Notes: a model not told the origin generated them from the sequence alone. A stretch of 7,445 nucleotides of DNA from Lachnospiraceae bacterium UBA1258 (GCA_002308235.1 DBVS01000114.1:6504-13948); one strand, 5' to 3'. Positions 1-7,180 are shown, counted from the first letter of the stretch. Program-made: numbers and translations.

Positions 1-1214
1 ATATTTTTTCCGGAAGCCTGAGTTTTACAAGCCCCTTCGGTTCAAGGGTTCCCTATAACGATGCAAGGCCTGCAAATATGTTTACCGGCATGAAGATTTC
101 GGATCTAGAGGCCATCGGAAAGAGCCTTCCTTCAAAGGAAACCCTTAAAAAGATCGTTAAAAGATACATCCGTGTCGCATTAAAGCAGATAAGCGGAGTG
201 AAAAAATCTTCCAAAACTCTTAAAGCTGAGGGAATTTCCGAACGCTGTACCGTTTTAAAGGTAAAGGTGGATTCCGATACTCTCATTGATATTTTCGAAG
301 CCTGGGCAAAAGAGATCGAGAAGGACAAAGAATTAAAGTCTGTTATCGAAAAGGTCCTTAAAGGATTGGAAAGTACAGAGATCGGCGCCGGCATTGAAGA
401 TGCGGATGCGGACGAAATATTGGAAGAATTATCCGATAAGCTGACGGAAGTTGCCGAGGACATTGAAAAATATCCCGATTATTTCATCAGTGACGAAATA
501 GAAATGGCTGTTTATGTGGATGCCAAAGGCAAGGTCCGGGGCCGCGAGTGTAAGCTTGGATATGAGGAAATTCAGATATATACTCCTCATAAGGGTAACA
601 AGATCGGCGTAGAGATCAATCTTGATGATTTCACCATTACAGGTAAGGGCAAGGACAACGGCGGAAAGATCACCGGTGAGTTCAGCATAAACGTAAACGA
701 AAACGAATGTGTTGTCATTAACCTTACGAACTTTAACACCAATACCGTTCTTGCGGGCAGACTTAAAGGAAAAGCAGAATTCAGCATCGGTGAAGACCTG
801 GTTAAGGTCCTTCAGAGAAACGGAATGGGATCGGAATCTGTTAATGTTGCCAGAATGCTTGACGGATATAACCTTGTTTTTGACTTTGATACGGCTCCGA
901 AGTCCGGTACCGTAAAGATGGAGTTAAAGAACAGGAAAAACAGTGTCGTATCCATGAAGACCACATTCAGCAGAGGCAATTCAGGTGAAATCGATATGCC
1001 CTCCGGTTCAAAGGTAATCGATATCGACTTGGACGATCCCATGGAAGGGCTTTCGGAATGGTTTGACTCCTTCGATACGGAGAAGCTTGTTGACAAGGTT
1101 GAAAAGCTTGACCTTGACAGCACGGTTGAAACCATTATCGTATCATTGCTTGAGAATCCCGGGCAGATTCTTTCCGTGCTGCCTTATCTTTTCGGAGGCG
1201 GAAGGGTTTATTAA
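1..1214 (+). CDS. Unrecognised protein, 3' part only (5' end outside window)
   Basis: The reading frame is open from the first bases of the window (codons from base 3) to TAA at 1212-1214, so the gene begins upstream. The ATG at 78 is therefore probably internal, and no ribosome site precedes it. About 403 residues are visible. The first part is helical and charged (KETLKKIVKRYIRVALKQIS, then a Lys/Glu-rich stretch around 280-470). The middle is beta-like, with alternating hydrophobic residues (GKITGEFSINVNE; LAGRLKGKAEFSIG). Near the end is an acidic segment (KVIDIDLDDPMEGLSEWFDS), then a helix and a short Gly-rich tail ending GGGRVY. No transmembrane segment or catalytic motif is visible. 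The overall style recalls large uncharacterised Clostridia envelope or lipoproteins (possibly DUF6583-like, recalled from memory and not tested). A hairpin terminator follows, separating it from groES. The CDS call is firm; the function is unknown. Confidence 0.85.
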   Translation, partial: IFSGSLSFTSPFGSRVPYNDARPANMFTGMKISDLEAIGKSLPSKETLKKIVKRYIRVALKQISGVKKSSKTLKAEGISERCTVLKVKVDSDTLIDIFEAWAKEIEKDKELKSVIEKVLKGLESTEIGAGIEDADADEILEELSDKLTEVAEDIEKYPDYFISDEIEMAVYVDAKGKVRGRECKLGYEEIQIYTPHKGNKIGVEINLDDFTITGKGKDNGGKITGEFSINVNENECVVINLTNFNTNTVLAGRLKGKAEFSIGEDLVKVLQRNGMGSESVNVARMLDGYNLVFDFDTAPKSGTVKMELKNRKNSVVSMKTTFSRGNSGEIDMPSGSKVIDIDLDDPMEGLSEWFDSFDTEKLVDKVEKLDLDSTVETIIVSLLENPGQILSVLPYLFGGGRVY

Positions 1215-1244
1215 TCAAATAAGCACATTTATACAGCAGTTTAC

Positions 1245-1281
1245 AAAGGCTGTCGCAGGTTTTTCCCGCGGCAGCTTTTTT
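1245..1281 (+). terminator. Intrinsic terminator after the first gene
   Basis: The arms GCTGTCGC (1249-1256) and GCGGCAGC (1268-1275) pair over 8 bp with one G-U wobble. The outer bases AAAG/TTTT extend the stem, and a run of six T (1276-1281) follows. It lies 30 bases after the stop codon of the upstream gene and ahead of the groES promoter, so it should end that transcript and insulate the chaperonin operon. Confidence 0.85.
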
Positions 1282-1316
1282 GCTTCTTAAAAAAATATAA
1301 ATTTTGAAAAAATAAC

Positions 1317-1351
1317 TTGCATTGATAACCCTTTGGTAATATAACTATACA
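1317..1351 (+). promoter_or_regulatory. Probable sigma-A promoter of groESL
   Basis: Two overlapping readings are possible. One pairs -35 TTGATA (1322-1327) with -10 TATACA (1346-1351), an 18-bp spacer. The other pairs -35 TTGCAT (1317-1322) with -10 TATAAC (1340-1345), a 17-bp spacer. Either places the start site just ahead of or at the CIRCE operator beginning at 1357. This is the usual geometry for HrcA repression. The exact hexamers are uncertain; the presence of a promoter here is well supported by the context. Confidence 0.7.
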
Positions 1352-1356
1352 TAGAG

Positions 1357-1387
1357 TGTTAGCACTCGAATGAATGGAGTGCTAACA
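1357..1387 (+). promoter_or_regulatory. CIRCE operator (HrcA binding site)
   Basis: TTAGCACTC (1359-1367), nine bases, then GAGTGCTAA (1377-1385) matches the CIRCE consensus perfectly. Symmetry extends two further pairs on each side (TG before, CA after), giving 11-bp arms. In Firmicutes the HrcA repressor binds this element and releases it when GroEL is occupied by unfolded protein. It lies between the promoter and the groES ribosome site, so it can also form a hairpin in the 5' untranslated RNA. No hrcA gene is in the window. Confidence 0.97.
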
Positions 1388-1409
1388 AAGACTTAAGGAG
1401 GCATGAGTT

Positions 1410-1724
1410 ATGAATTTAAAACCACTTGGCGATCGCGTCGTTTTAAAACAGTTGGTAGCCGAAGAGACCACCAAATCGGGAATCGTTCTTCCCGGACAGA
1501 ATAAGGAAAAGCCCCAGCAGGCTGAAGTTGTTGCAGTAGGTCCCGGAACCGTTGAAGACGGCAAGGAGATCAAGATGCAGGTTAAGGTTGGAGATAAGGT
1601 TATCTATTCCAAGTATTCGGGAACCGAAGTAAAGCTTGATGATGTTGAATACATCATTGTTAAGCAGGCAGACGTTCTTGCCGTTATCGAAGATAAAAAG
1701 GCACCCGCAAAGAAGAGTAAATAA
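1410..1724 (+). CDS. groES: Co-chaperonin GroES (Cpn10)
   Basis: The 104-residue protein is a cytoplasmic co-chaperonin whose heptameric ring caps GroEL and closes the folding chamber. The family opening LKPLGDRVVLK is at residues 3-13. The mobile-loop region that docks on GroEL follows, with the conserved SGIVLP at about 23-28. The core continues through VVAVGPG, VKVGDKVIYSKYSGTEV and the conserved C-terminal pattern YIIVKQADVLAVI. The ATG at 1410 is set by AAGGAGG at 1395-1401. The usual family length is about 94-97; here a Lys/Ala-rich tail (DKKAPAKKSK) adds several residues. It lies 30 bases upstream of groEL in one operon, under the CIRCE element. Confidence 0.98.
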   Translation: MNLKPLGDRVVLKQLVAEETTKSGIVLPGQNKEKPQQAEVVAVGPGTVEDGKEIKMQVKVGDKVIYSKYSGTEVKLDDVEYIIVKQADVLAVIEDKKAPAKKSK

Positions 1725-1754
1725 TCATATTAATATATTTCAGGAGGCATTGAT

Positions 1755-3380
1755 ATGGCTAAAGAGATTAAATACGGAGCCGACGCAAGACAGGCTCTCG
1801 GCGCAGGCGTAAACAAGCTTGCGGATACAGTAAGAGTTACCCTCGGACCTAAGGGCAGAAACGTAGTTCTTGACAAGTCCTACGGCGCACCCCTTATTAC
1901 CAACGACGGTGTTACCATCGCAAAGGAAATCGAACTTGAAGACGCTTTTGAAAACATGGGCGCTCAGCTTGTTAAGGAAGTTGCGACCAAGACAAACGAT
2001 GTTGCCGGAGACGGTACCACAACCGCTACCGTTCTTGCTCAGGCAATGATCAATGAAGGTATGAAGAACCTGGCTGCAGGTGCCAACCCCATCGAAATGA
2101 GAAAGGGTATGAAGAAGGCTACCGATTGTGCAGTTGCTGCCATTAAGAAAATGGCTCAGAAGGTTAACGGAAGCGAGCACATCGCCCGTGTTGCAGCTAT
2201 TTCCGCAGGCGATGACAAGGTCGGCGAAATGGTGGCAAAGGCTATGGAAGCTGTTTCCAAGGACGGTGTTATCACCATCGAAGAATCCAAGACCATGGAA
2301 ACCGAACTCGAGCTCGTTAAAGGTATGCAGTTCGACAGAGGTTACATCAGCGCATATATGGCAACCGATATGGATAAGATGGAAGCGGTTCTTGATAACC
2401 CTTACATCCTTATCACCGACAAGAAGATTTCCAACATCCAGGAGATCCTTCCTTTACTTGAACAGGTCGTTCAGAGCGGTGCCAAGCTTCTCATCGTAGC
2501 AGAAGATGTTGAAGGCGAAGCACTTACCACTTTGATCGTCAACAAACTCCGCGGAACCTTCAATGTAGTAGCGGTTAAGGCTCCCGGTTACGGTGACAGA
2601 CGTAAGCAGATGCTTGAGGATATCGCAGTTCTTACCGGCGGACAGGTTATCTCTTCCGAACTCGGTCTTGAACTTAAGGATGCAACCCTTGAACAGCTGG
2701 GCCGTGCTAAATCCGTTAAGGTTCAGAAGGAAAACACCGTTATCGTTGACGGCTGCGGAGACAAGAAGGCCATTGCGGCTCGTATCGCTCAGATCAAGGG
2801 CCAGATTGAGACCACCACATCTGATTTCGACAAAGAAAAACTTCAGGAAAGACTTGCAAAGCTCTCCGGCGGCGTAGCCGTTGTAAGAGTCGGTGCAGCT
2901 ACCGAAACAGAAATGAAGGAAGCAAAGCTTCGTATGGAAGATGCTCTTGCAGCTACCAGAGCAGCAGTTGAAGAAGGCATCATCTGCGGCGGCGGTTCCG
3001 CATACATCCACGCATCCAAGGAAGTTAAGAAGCTTGCCGATACTCTTACGGGAGACGAAAAGACCGGTGCAAACATCGTTCTTAAGTCCTTCGAAGCACC
3101 TCTTTACTATATCGCAACCAACGCAGGCCTTGACGGTTCCGTAATCGTTAACAAGGTTCGCGAAAGCAAGGTTGGCGTAGGCTTTGATGCATATAAGGAA
3201 GAGTATGTTGACATGGTTAAGGCCGGCATCCTCGATCCTGCCAAGGTAACCAGAAGTGCCCTCCAGAACGCTACCAGCGTTGCGAGCACCTTCCTTACCA
3301 CCGAATCCGCAGTTGCCACCATCAAGGAGCCTCAGCCTCCGATGCCTCAGGGTGGCGCCGGAATGGGCGGTATGTACTAA
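1755..3380 (+). CDS. groEL: Chaperonin GroEL (Hsp60/Cpn60)
   Basis: The 541-residue protein is full length for bacterial GroEL. It is an ATP-driven double-ring chaperonin that folds cytoplasmic proteins with GroES. The nucleotide-site motifs are intact: TLGPKGRNVVLDK from residue 29, GDGTTT at 85-90 with the Asp at 86 (equivalent to E. coli D87), and the catalytic Asp at 396 in RMEDALAATRAAVEEG. CGGGSA at 411-416 completes the family signature. The apical domain lies at about 190-375. The C-terminal tail is short and Gly/Met-rich (GGAGMGGMY), as expected for the tail inside the cavity. AGGAGG at 1742-1747 sits 7 bases before the ATG. Codon use is strongly biased (AAG, GTT, CTT, ACC), as expected for a highly expressed gene. 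Reverse-strand open frames across it are coding shadows. Confidence 0.99.
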   Translation: MAKEIKYGADARQALGAGVNKLADTVRVTLGPKGRNVVLDKSYGAPLITNDGVTIAKEIELEDAFENMGAQLVKEVATKTNDVAGDGTTTATVLAQAMINEGMKNLAAGANPIEMRKGMKKATDCAVAAIKKMAQKVNGSEHIARVAAISAGDDKVGEMVAKAMEAVSKDGVITIEESKTMETELELVKGMQFDRGYISAYMATDMDKMEAVLDNPYILITDKKISNIQEILPLLEQVVQSGAKLLIVAEDVEGEALTTLIVNKLRGTFNVVAVKAPGYGDRRKQMLEDIAVLTGGQVISSELGLELKDATLEQLGRAKSVKVQKENTVIVDGCGDKKAIAARIAQIKGQIETTTSDFDKEKLQERLAKLSGGVAVVRVGAATETEMKEAKLRMEDALAATRAAVEEGIICGGGSAYIHASKEVKKLADTLTGDEKTGANIVLKSFEAPLYYIATNAGLDGSVIVNKVRESKVGVGFDAYKEEYVDMVKAGILDPAKVTRSALQNATSVASTFLTTESAVATIKEPQPPMPQGGAGMGGMY

Positions 3381-3383
3381 TCG

Positions 3384-3423
3384 TTCAAAGGAGGGGCCCG
3401 CATCGCGGGAGGATTCCTTTGAA
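3384..3423 (+). other. Compound hairpin I in groEL 3' untranslated region
   Basis: The outer arms TTCAAAGGA (3384-3392) and TCCTTTGAA (3415-3423) are perfectly complementary over 9 bp. Inside them CCCGC (3397-3401) and GCGGG (3405-3409) form a second perfect stem around a three-base ATC loop. The purine-rich internal loop is GGGG on one side and AGGAT on the other. No T run follows, so it is not a classical terminator. It begins three bases after the groEL stop codon and may be a 3' stabilising structure or part of a noncoding RNA. The fold is read by eye, not calculated. Confidence 0.7.
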
Positions 3424-3427
3424 CCAC

Positions 3428-3466
3428 GTGCACGCTCATCTGCGAAGCAGATTTTAATGCGTGCAC
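3428..3466 (+). other. Compound hairpin II in groEL 3' untranslated region
   Basis: The outer arms GTGCACGC (3428-3435) and GCGTGCAC (3459-3466) are perfect 8-bp complements. Within them ATCTGC (3438-3443) and GCAGAT (3447-3452) form a 6-bp stem around a GAA loop. The internal loop is asymmetric: TC on one side and TTTAAT on the other. It repeats the architecture of the preceding hairpin with unrelated sequence and lies only four bases after it. The role is unknown; it could act with its neighbour as a structured RNA. Confidence 0.7.
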
Positions 3467-3497
3467 TTCTCCATTGGCAAAGATGTGTAAACTATTC

Positions 3498-3531
3498 AAA
3501 TATCCCGAGCGTCAGCTCGGGATATTTTTTT
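3498..3531 (+). terminator. Strong intrinsic terminator of the groESL operon
   Basis: ATATCCCGAGC (3500-3510) and GCTCGGGATAT (3515-3525) form an 11-bp perfect stem with a GTCA loop, extendable by two A-T pairs, and run into a T tract to 3531. It ends the chaperonin transcript, including the two hairpins before it. It also shows that an apparent in-frame extension of the next gene back to 3474 is not coding. Confidence 0.93.
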
Positions 3532-3542
3532 GTGCGCATTTG

Positions 3543-3560
3543 TGTTATACTATCCCCATG
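3543..3560 (+). promoter_or_regulatory. Extended -10 promoter with predicted leaderless start
   Basis: TG at 3543-3544, one base, then TATACT (3546-3551) is an extended -10 element. No good -35 hexamer is visible at 15-18 bp upstream, where the terminator T tract lies. Start sites usually fall about 7 bases after the -10, which here is base 3558, the A of the ATG of the binding-protein gene. No Shine-Dalgarno sequence precedes that ATG. The promoter call is moderate; leaderless translation is an inference. Confidence 0.6.
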
Positions 3561-4628
3561 GGTGGAGTAGAGCGAAAAACACATTTTCATAATTTCGGAA
3601 GGGCGGTAACGGCCCTTCTTCTTTCGGCTTGCCTTCTTTTTCTTTGCGCATGCACGGCGGGTAAACGCGCGGCATCGATTTCCTACATCACCGAAAAATA
3701 TGGAGTTCCCGTCGACAAACAGCTTATAGTCTACACTTCACACAAAGAAGAAGTATATCTTCCCATAATCCGCGAATTTGAAAACACCACCGGAATCAGT
3801 GTCGAAATACACGCAGGTGGTACCGCCGAGCTTTTTAAAGAAGTAAGAGACAATCCGGACGCGGGTATCTGTGACATTATCTTCGGAGGCGGTATCGAAA
3901 GCTATGAGGCCCAGAAGGACCTTTTCCTTCCCTATGAGGCTGTTGATAAAGATAAGCTCGATAAACATTACCTTTCGGAGGACGATTCTTATACAGCATT
4001 TACGGAACTTCCGCTGGTTTTTGTCTATAACACCAAACTTGTTTCCGAAGAGGAGGCTCCCAGATCCTGGTACGATCTTTTTGACCTGAAGTGGAGGGGT
4101 CAGATCGCCTTTGCGGACATTCATACTTCCGGAACCAGTTATACCATTCTTTCGACCCTTTCCCAGGTTACCAAGGAATCCGTAAGGACACTTATCCCCA
4201 AATTCTTAAACCAGCTTCATGGCCGTGTGCTTGATTCCTCCGGGCGGATAATCCCCGGCGTTTCCACGGGCTCTTTTCTGATCGGGATCACACTGGAAGA
4301 AACCGCCATGAAGAACATTAATGCAGGGCAGGACATCGCCATGATATATCCTGCGGAAGGGACCAGCGCCCTTCCCGACGGTTGTGCCATAGTCAAAAAT
4401 GCGCCCCACACCTACAATGCGGGTAAATTCATCGATTTTATCATCAATTACGATACCCAGCGCTATGCCACGGACATGTTCTGCAGGCGACCTGTACGCA
4501 CGGATGTATCCCTGCCTTCAAGCTATGCAAAGATCGATCAGATAGAGTTTGACGTTAAACGCGCCGCCGGAGACGAAGAAACTTACTTTGAACTCTGGGA
4601 CGAGTACCTGTCAGGTGAGGAGGAGTGA
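3558..4628 (+). CDS. Solute-binding lipoprotein, FbpA/PgtC-like family
   Basis: The 356-residue predicted lipoprotein is exported and anchored to the outer face of the membrane. The n-region is basic (ERKTHFHNFGR), followed by a hydrophobic core and the lipobox LCAC with the acylated Cys at residue 32. The mature part opens with QLIVYTSHKEEVYLPIIREF (55-74), the typical first strand and helix of type 1/6 extracellular binding proteins. DIIFGGG (106-112), PLVFVYN (152-158) and a late MIYPAEGTSALPDG (262-275) are also typical. The adjacent Tyr pair used by ferric-binding FbpA is not evident, so iron is not assumed; phosphorylated or sugar-like ligands remain possible. The ATG at 3558 was chosen because the frame upstream runs through the terminator and no other start precedes the signal peptide. 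The kinase gene follows after one base. No permease or ATPase gene is adjacent, which suggests a sensing role. Confidence 0.88.
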   Translation: MGGVERKTHFHNFGRAVTALLLSACLLFLCACTAGKRAASISYITEKYGVPVDKQLIVYTSHKEEVYLPIIREFENTTGISVEIHAGGTAELFKEVRDNPDAGICDIIFGGGIESYEAQKDLFLPYEAVDKDKLDKHYLSEDDSYTAFTELPLVFVYNTKLVSEEEAPRSWYDLFDLKWRGQIAFADIHTSGTSYTILSTLSQVTKESVRTLIPKFLNQLHGRVLDSSGRIIPGVSTGSFLIGITLEETAMKNINAGQDIAMIYPAEGTSALPDGCAIVKNAPHTYNAGKFIDFIINYDTQRYATDMFCRRPVRTDVSLPSSYAKIDQIEFDVKRAAGDEETYFELWDEYLSGEEE

Positions 4629-4629
4629 G

Positions 4630-6354
4630 ATGAGTATAATCAAAGGCTCCTTCAAAAGACAGATATTCGTGATCTTTTCGACGGTCACACTGATACTGGT
4701 AATCATAGGCGGAATCCTGACCATGCAGGGGTTCCAGGCCAGGATCATCATGGATCACGAGCTTCAGGATGAAGAACAGGAAAAACTCATAAACGAGCGT
4801 CTTTCCTCTTTTTTCTATGACGCGGAAGTGGTTTTGTTAAAACTTTCCACCAACGAGGAGATCAGAAAAGAACTTTCGAAGATCCGTCCCGACATGTCCA
4901 TCTATACACAGCTTTACGATATTTCCGCCGGGATCAGGGATTATTGCTCCATTGATGTTTATATAGGCGGAGAGTGCAGGTTTTCCACGAGACAGGGCGG
5001 AATGTCGGCGCCTTTACCCGAGAATTATTCGATCCTTCTTGCTACAAGAGAGGCCGCGGGCAAATCCGTTTACGGCATGGATCCCGTGAACGCCAGCGGT
5101 GAAGGCTCGGCTCTTTTGATCGCAAGAAAGGTGGCAAACATCAAAAAGGATGCATATGTGATAGTAAGGATCGAGAAAGAAGCACTGGAAAACCGTCTCG
5201 GAGGTTTGCTTAATGCCCGTGACGGATTTATCCTGGCAAATTCTTTTCTTCGTCCCTACTGTATGCTCGGCACGGCGGAAGACGGTCATGTGCTTGCCTC
5301 CGTCAGAAAGAATCTGTTTGCGGGTGAAAAATACACAAACAATATCAAGAGTAACGTGTACATTTCGGAACTTGGAGACAGGGGGCTTTTAGGCATCTAC
5401 ATAACCATGCCCGCCTTCGAAGAATCCGCGGTGGGAACGGGTTACAGGATAGTGCTTTTCCAGGTCATCATAAGTATCATTCTTTGTCTTATAGTGGCAT
5501 CAAGAATGAGTAATCTGTTTTCAAAGCCCATAAATACCCTTTCCATTGCCATGAAGCGCTTCAGAAAGGGCGACTTTGACACGAAGATCGAACTGGATCG
5601 AGAAGATGAATTCGGGCAGCTTGCTTCGGGCTTTAACAAGATGACCTCGCAGTTAAAGGCCAACATGCAGGAGCGGGTGGACGCCGAGAGACGCGTTAAC
5701 GAAGCCCGTATCGAAATGATGCAGGCCCAGTTAAATCCACACTTTCTTTATAATACGTTAGATACCATCAAATGGGTGGCAAAGGCCAATCAGGTGCCTG
5801 AGATCGCCACGCTTTCGGCAAGCCTTGCATCCATCCTTCGAAGCAGTATTTCCGAAAGCCGTTTCGTGACCTTAAAGCAGGAGTGTGAGCTTGTTGAAAG
5901 TTACTGCGAGATCCAGAAGATACGTTTTGACGATTCCTTTGATCTTACGGTGGATGTGCCTGTGAAACTCCGGGACGTGATAGTGCCCAAGCTTATTTTG
6001 CAGCCCATGGTGGAAAATTCCATCATTCACGGCCTTGAAGGGAGACGTGACGGGCATATCGTCATATGCGCGAAGGCGGAAGAAAACGCCCATGGCGACG
6101 GAGACGACCTGATCCTTACGATAACCGATAACGGTGCGGGGATCAGCGATGAAATGATAGAAGCGTTGAAAGAGGACGATCCCGAGAAACTTTCGGGTCA
6201 TCTGGGACTTAATAACGTAAACACGATAATAAGGCTCTATTACGGTAAGGACTACGGCGTCAGCGCCCAAAGGCCCGAAGAGGGCGGTACCGTAATGACT
6301 TTAAGGATTCCGATACTTACCAACGAACCTGTAAAGGAGCAGGAAGAAACATGA
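4630..6354 (+). CDS. YesM-like sensor histidine kinase
   Basis: This 574-residue membrane kinase phosphorylates a partner regulator in response to an external signal. TM1 is at about residues 11-32 and TM2 at about 272-291, enclosing an extracellular sensor region of about 240 residues that may be Cache-like. A HAMP linker (about 292-345, with SKPINTL and DEFGQLASGFNKM) leads into the His_kinase/LytS-type core. QAQLNPHFLYNTLD carries the phospho-accepting His at 371. The ATP-binding domain shows the N box PMVENSIIHGL (Asn 463), the G1 box DNGAGI (500-505) and the G2 box GLNNV. The start at 4630 is set by AGGAGG (4618-4623), six bases upstream inside the end of the preceding gene; an ATG at 4549 in the same frame lacks this support. 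The stop overlaps the regulator start as ATGA, indicating translational coupling. Confidence 0.96.
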   Translation: MSIIKGSFKRQIFVIFSTVTLILVIIGGILTMQGFQARIIMDHELQDEEQEKLINERLSSFFYDAEVVLLKLSTNEEIRKELSKIRPDMSIYTQLYDISAGIRDYCSIDVYIGGECRFSTRQGGMSAPLPENYSILLATREAAGKSVYGMDPVNASGEGSALLIARKVANIKKDAYVIVRIEKEALENRLGGLLNARDGFILANSFLRPYCMLGTAEDGHVLASVRKNLFAGEKYTNNIKSNVYISELGDRGLLGIYITMPAFEESAVGTGYRIVLFQVIISIILCLIVASRMSNLFSKPINTLSIAMKRFRKGDFDTKIELDREDEFGQLASGFNKMTSQLKANMQERVDAERRVNEARIEMMQAQLNPHFLYNTLDTIKWVAKANQVPEIATLSASLASILRSSISESRFVTLKQECELVESYCEIQKIRFDDSFDLTVDVPVKLRDVIVPKLILQPMVENSIIHGLEGRRDGHIVICAKAEENAHGDGDDLILTITDNGAGISDEMIEALKEDDPEKLSGHLGLNNVNTIIRLYYGKDYGVSAQRPEEGGTVMTLRIPILTNEPVKEQEET

Positions 6355-7118
6355 TTTCCGTAATGGTTGTTGACGACGAAAAATATGTGCGCGCGGGCAT
6401 TATAAACGAAACCGACTGGGCACTCATAGGGTGTGAAGTGGTGGCGGAAGCTTCCGACGGAGAGGCAGCTTTTAAAGCGGCGGAAGAGTCAAGGCCCGAT
6501 CTTGTCATATCCGATATAAAGATGCCCAAAATGGACGGGATTGCTTTGGCAGAAAAGCTTTTGGCGAGATTTCCTAACATTAAGATCATTTTCCTTACCG
6601 CCTACAGTGATTTCGAATATGCGAGACAGGCTGTGAGACTGGGGGTTTCGGACTATCTTTTAAAGCCCTTTAAGGACGGCGAACTGGAGGCCTCCATCCA
6701 AAGGCTTTTGCACCTCCATCCCAATGCTCCCGCCAATGTAAACGAACTTGAGGATAAGCTTATAGCACTTAAGAAAAAGGACGAAATCTCAAACCGCTAT
6801 GTTCAGTCAGCGGTAGCTTTCATTGAAGACAGGTTTGCGGACCCCGATTTTTCCGTGGGAGGGCTTGCAGAGTCCATGGGCGTGAGCGAAGGCCACATCA
6901 CCCGTCTGTTTAAAGCCGAAACCGGTATGGGCATCAATAACTATCTTACGAGATACAGGATTAAAAGAGCCATGGATTATCTTAAGGATGTCCAGACCAA
7001 GGTCTATGAAGTTGCCGAAAAAGTGGGCTACAGAGACATTGCATATTTCTCCAACACCTTTAAAAAACTGGTGGGAAGATCCCCTTCGGATTACCAGACC
7101 AAGGGCCTTACGGAATAA
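6351..7118 (+). CDS. YesN-like response regulator with AraC-type DNA-binding domain
   Basis: The 255-residue cytoplasmic regulator is the predicted partner of the overlapping kinase gene. The receiver domain (1-120) has the acidic pair Asp8/Asp9, the phospho-accepting Asp55 in DLVISDIKMPKMDG, Thr83 in FLTAYSD, and Lys105 in DYLLKPF, so the active site is complete. A short linker leads to the AraC family DNA-binding domain (about 150-250). It has two helix-turn-helix units: FSVGGLAESMGVSEGHITRLF and the more conserved VYEVAEKVGYRDIAYFSNTFKKLVGRSPSDYQ (219-249). The protein is short for the YesN group because the linker between the two domains is minimal. The ribosome site is AAAGGAG (6333-6339) or AGGAAGA (6341-6347), just ahead of the ATG. 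The likely target is the adjacent lipoprotein operon. Confidence 0.96.
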   Translation: MISVMVVDDEKYVRAGIINETDWALIGCEVVAEASDGEAAFKAAEESRPDLVISDIKMPKMDGIALAEKLLARFPNIKIIFLTAYSDFEYARQAVRLGVSDYLLKPFKDGELEASIQRLLHLHPNAPANVNELEDKLIALKKKDEISNRYVQSAVAFIEDRFADPDFSVGGLAESMGVSEGHITRLFKAETGMGINNYLTRYRIKRAMDYLKDVQTKVYEVAEKVGYRDIAYFSNTFKKLVGRSPSDYQTKGLTE

Positions 7119-7141
7119 TGTGCATTTTTTACAAATAATGT
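7114..7141 (+). promoter_or_regulatory. Direct repeat, candidate regulator binding site
   Basis: AATAATGT occurs at 7114-7121 and again at 7134-7141, with a start-to-start spacing of 20 bp, close to two helical turns. The similarity continues past the octamer as a matching TTTT. AraC-type domains commonly bind direct repeats of about this spacing. The first copy overlaps the stop codon of the regulator gene. The region is AT-rich, so chance repetition is possible. Confidence 0.35.
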
Positions 7142-7180
7142 CGGTTTTGTCATCTTCCAAAATACAGTATGCACAATTAG

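Noticed and set aside
1740..3325. Reverse-strand open frames across groEL (up to 185 codons)
   Set aside because: They are antisense shadows caused by the biased codon use of groEL, with no ribosome sites and no recognisable products.
3428..3457. Nine-codon GTG reading frame in hairpin II as a leader peptide
   Set aside because: The nearest ribosome-like site is about 14 bases away, the start is inside a stem, and no regulated gene follows before the terminator.
3474..3557. In-frame ATG at 3474 extending the solute-binding lipoprotein by 28 residues
   Set aside because: The extension runs through the groESL terminator and the -10 element, has no ribosome site, and would bury the signal peptide behind an extra non-signal segment.
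3256..3570. Forward frame of 104 codons crossing the groEL end and the hairpin region
   Set aside because: It overlaps groEL out of frame, runs through the terminator and has unlikely composition.
4549..4629. In-frame ATG at 4549 as the kinase start
   Set aside because: It lies deep inside the preceding gene with no ribosome site. ATG 4630 has AGGAGG six bases upstream and gives a normal N-terminus ahead of TM1.
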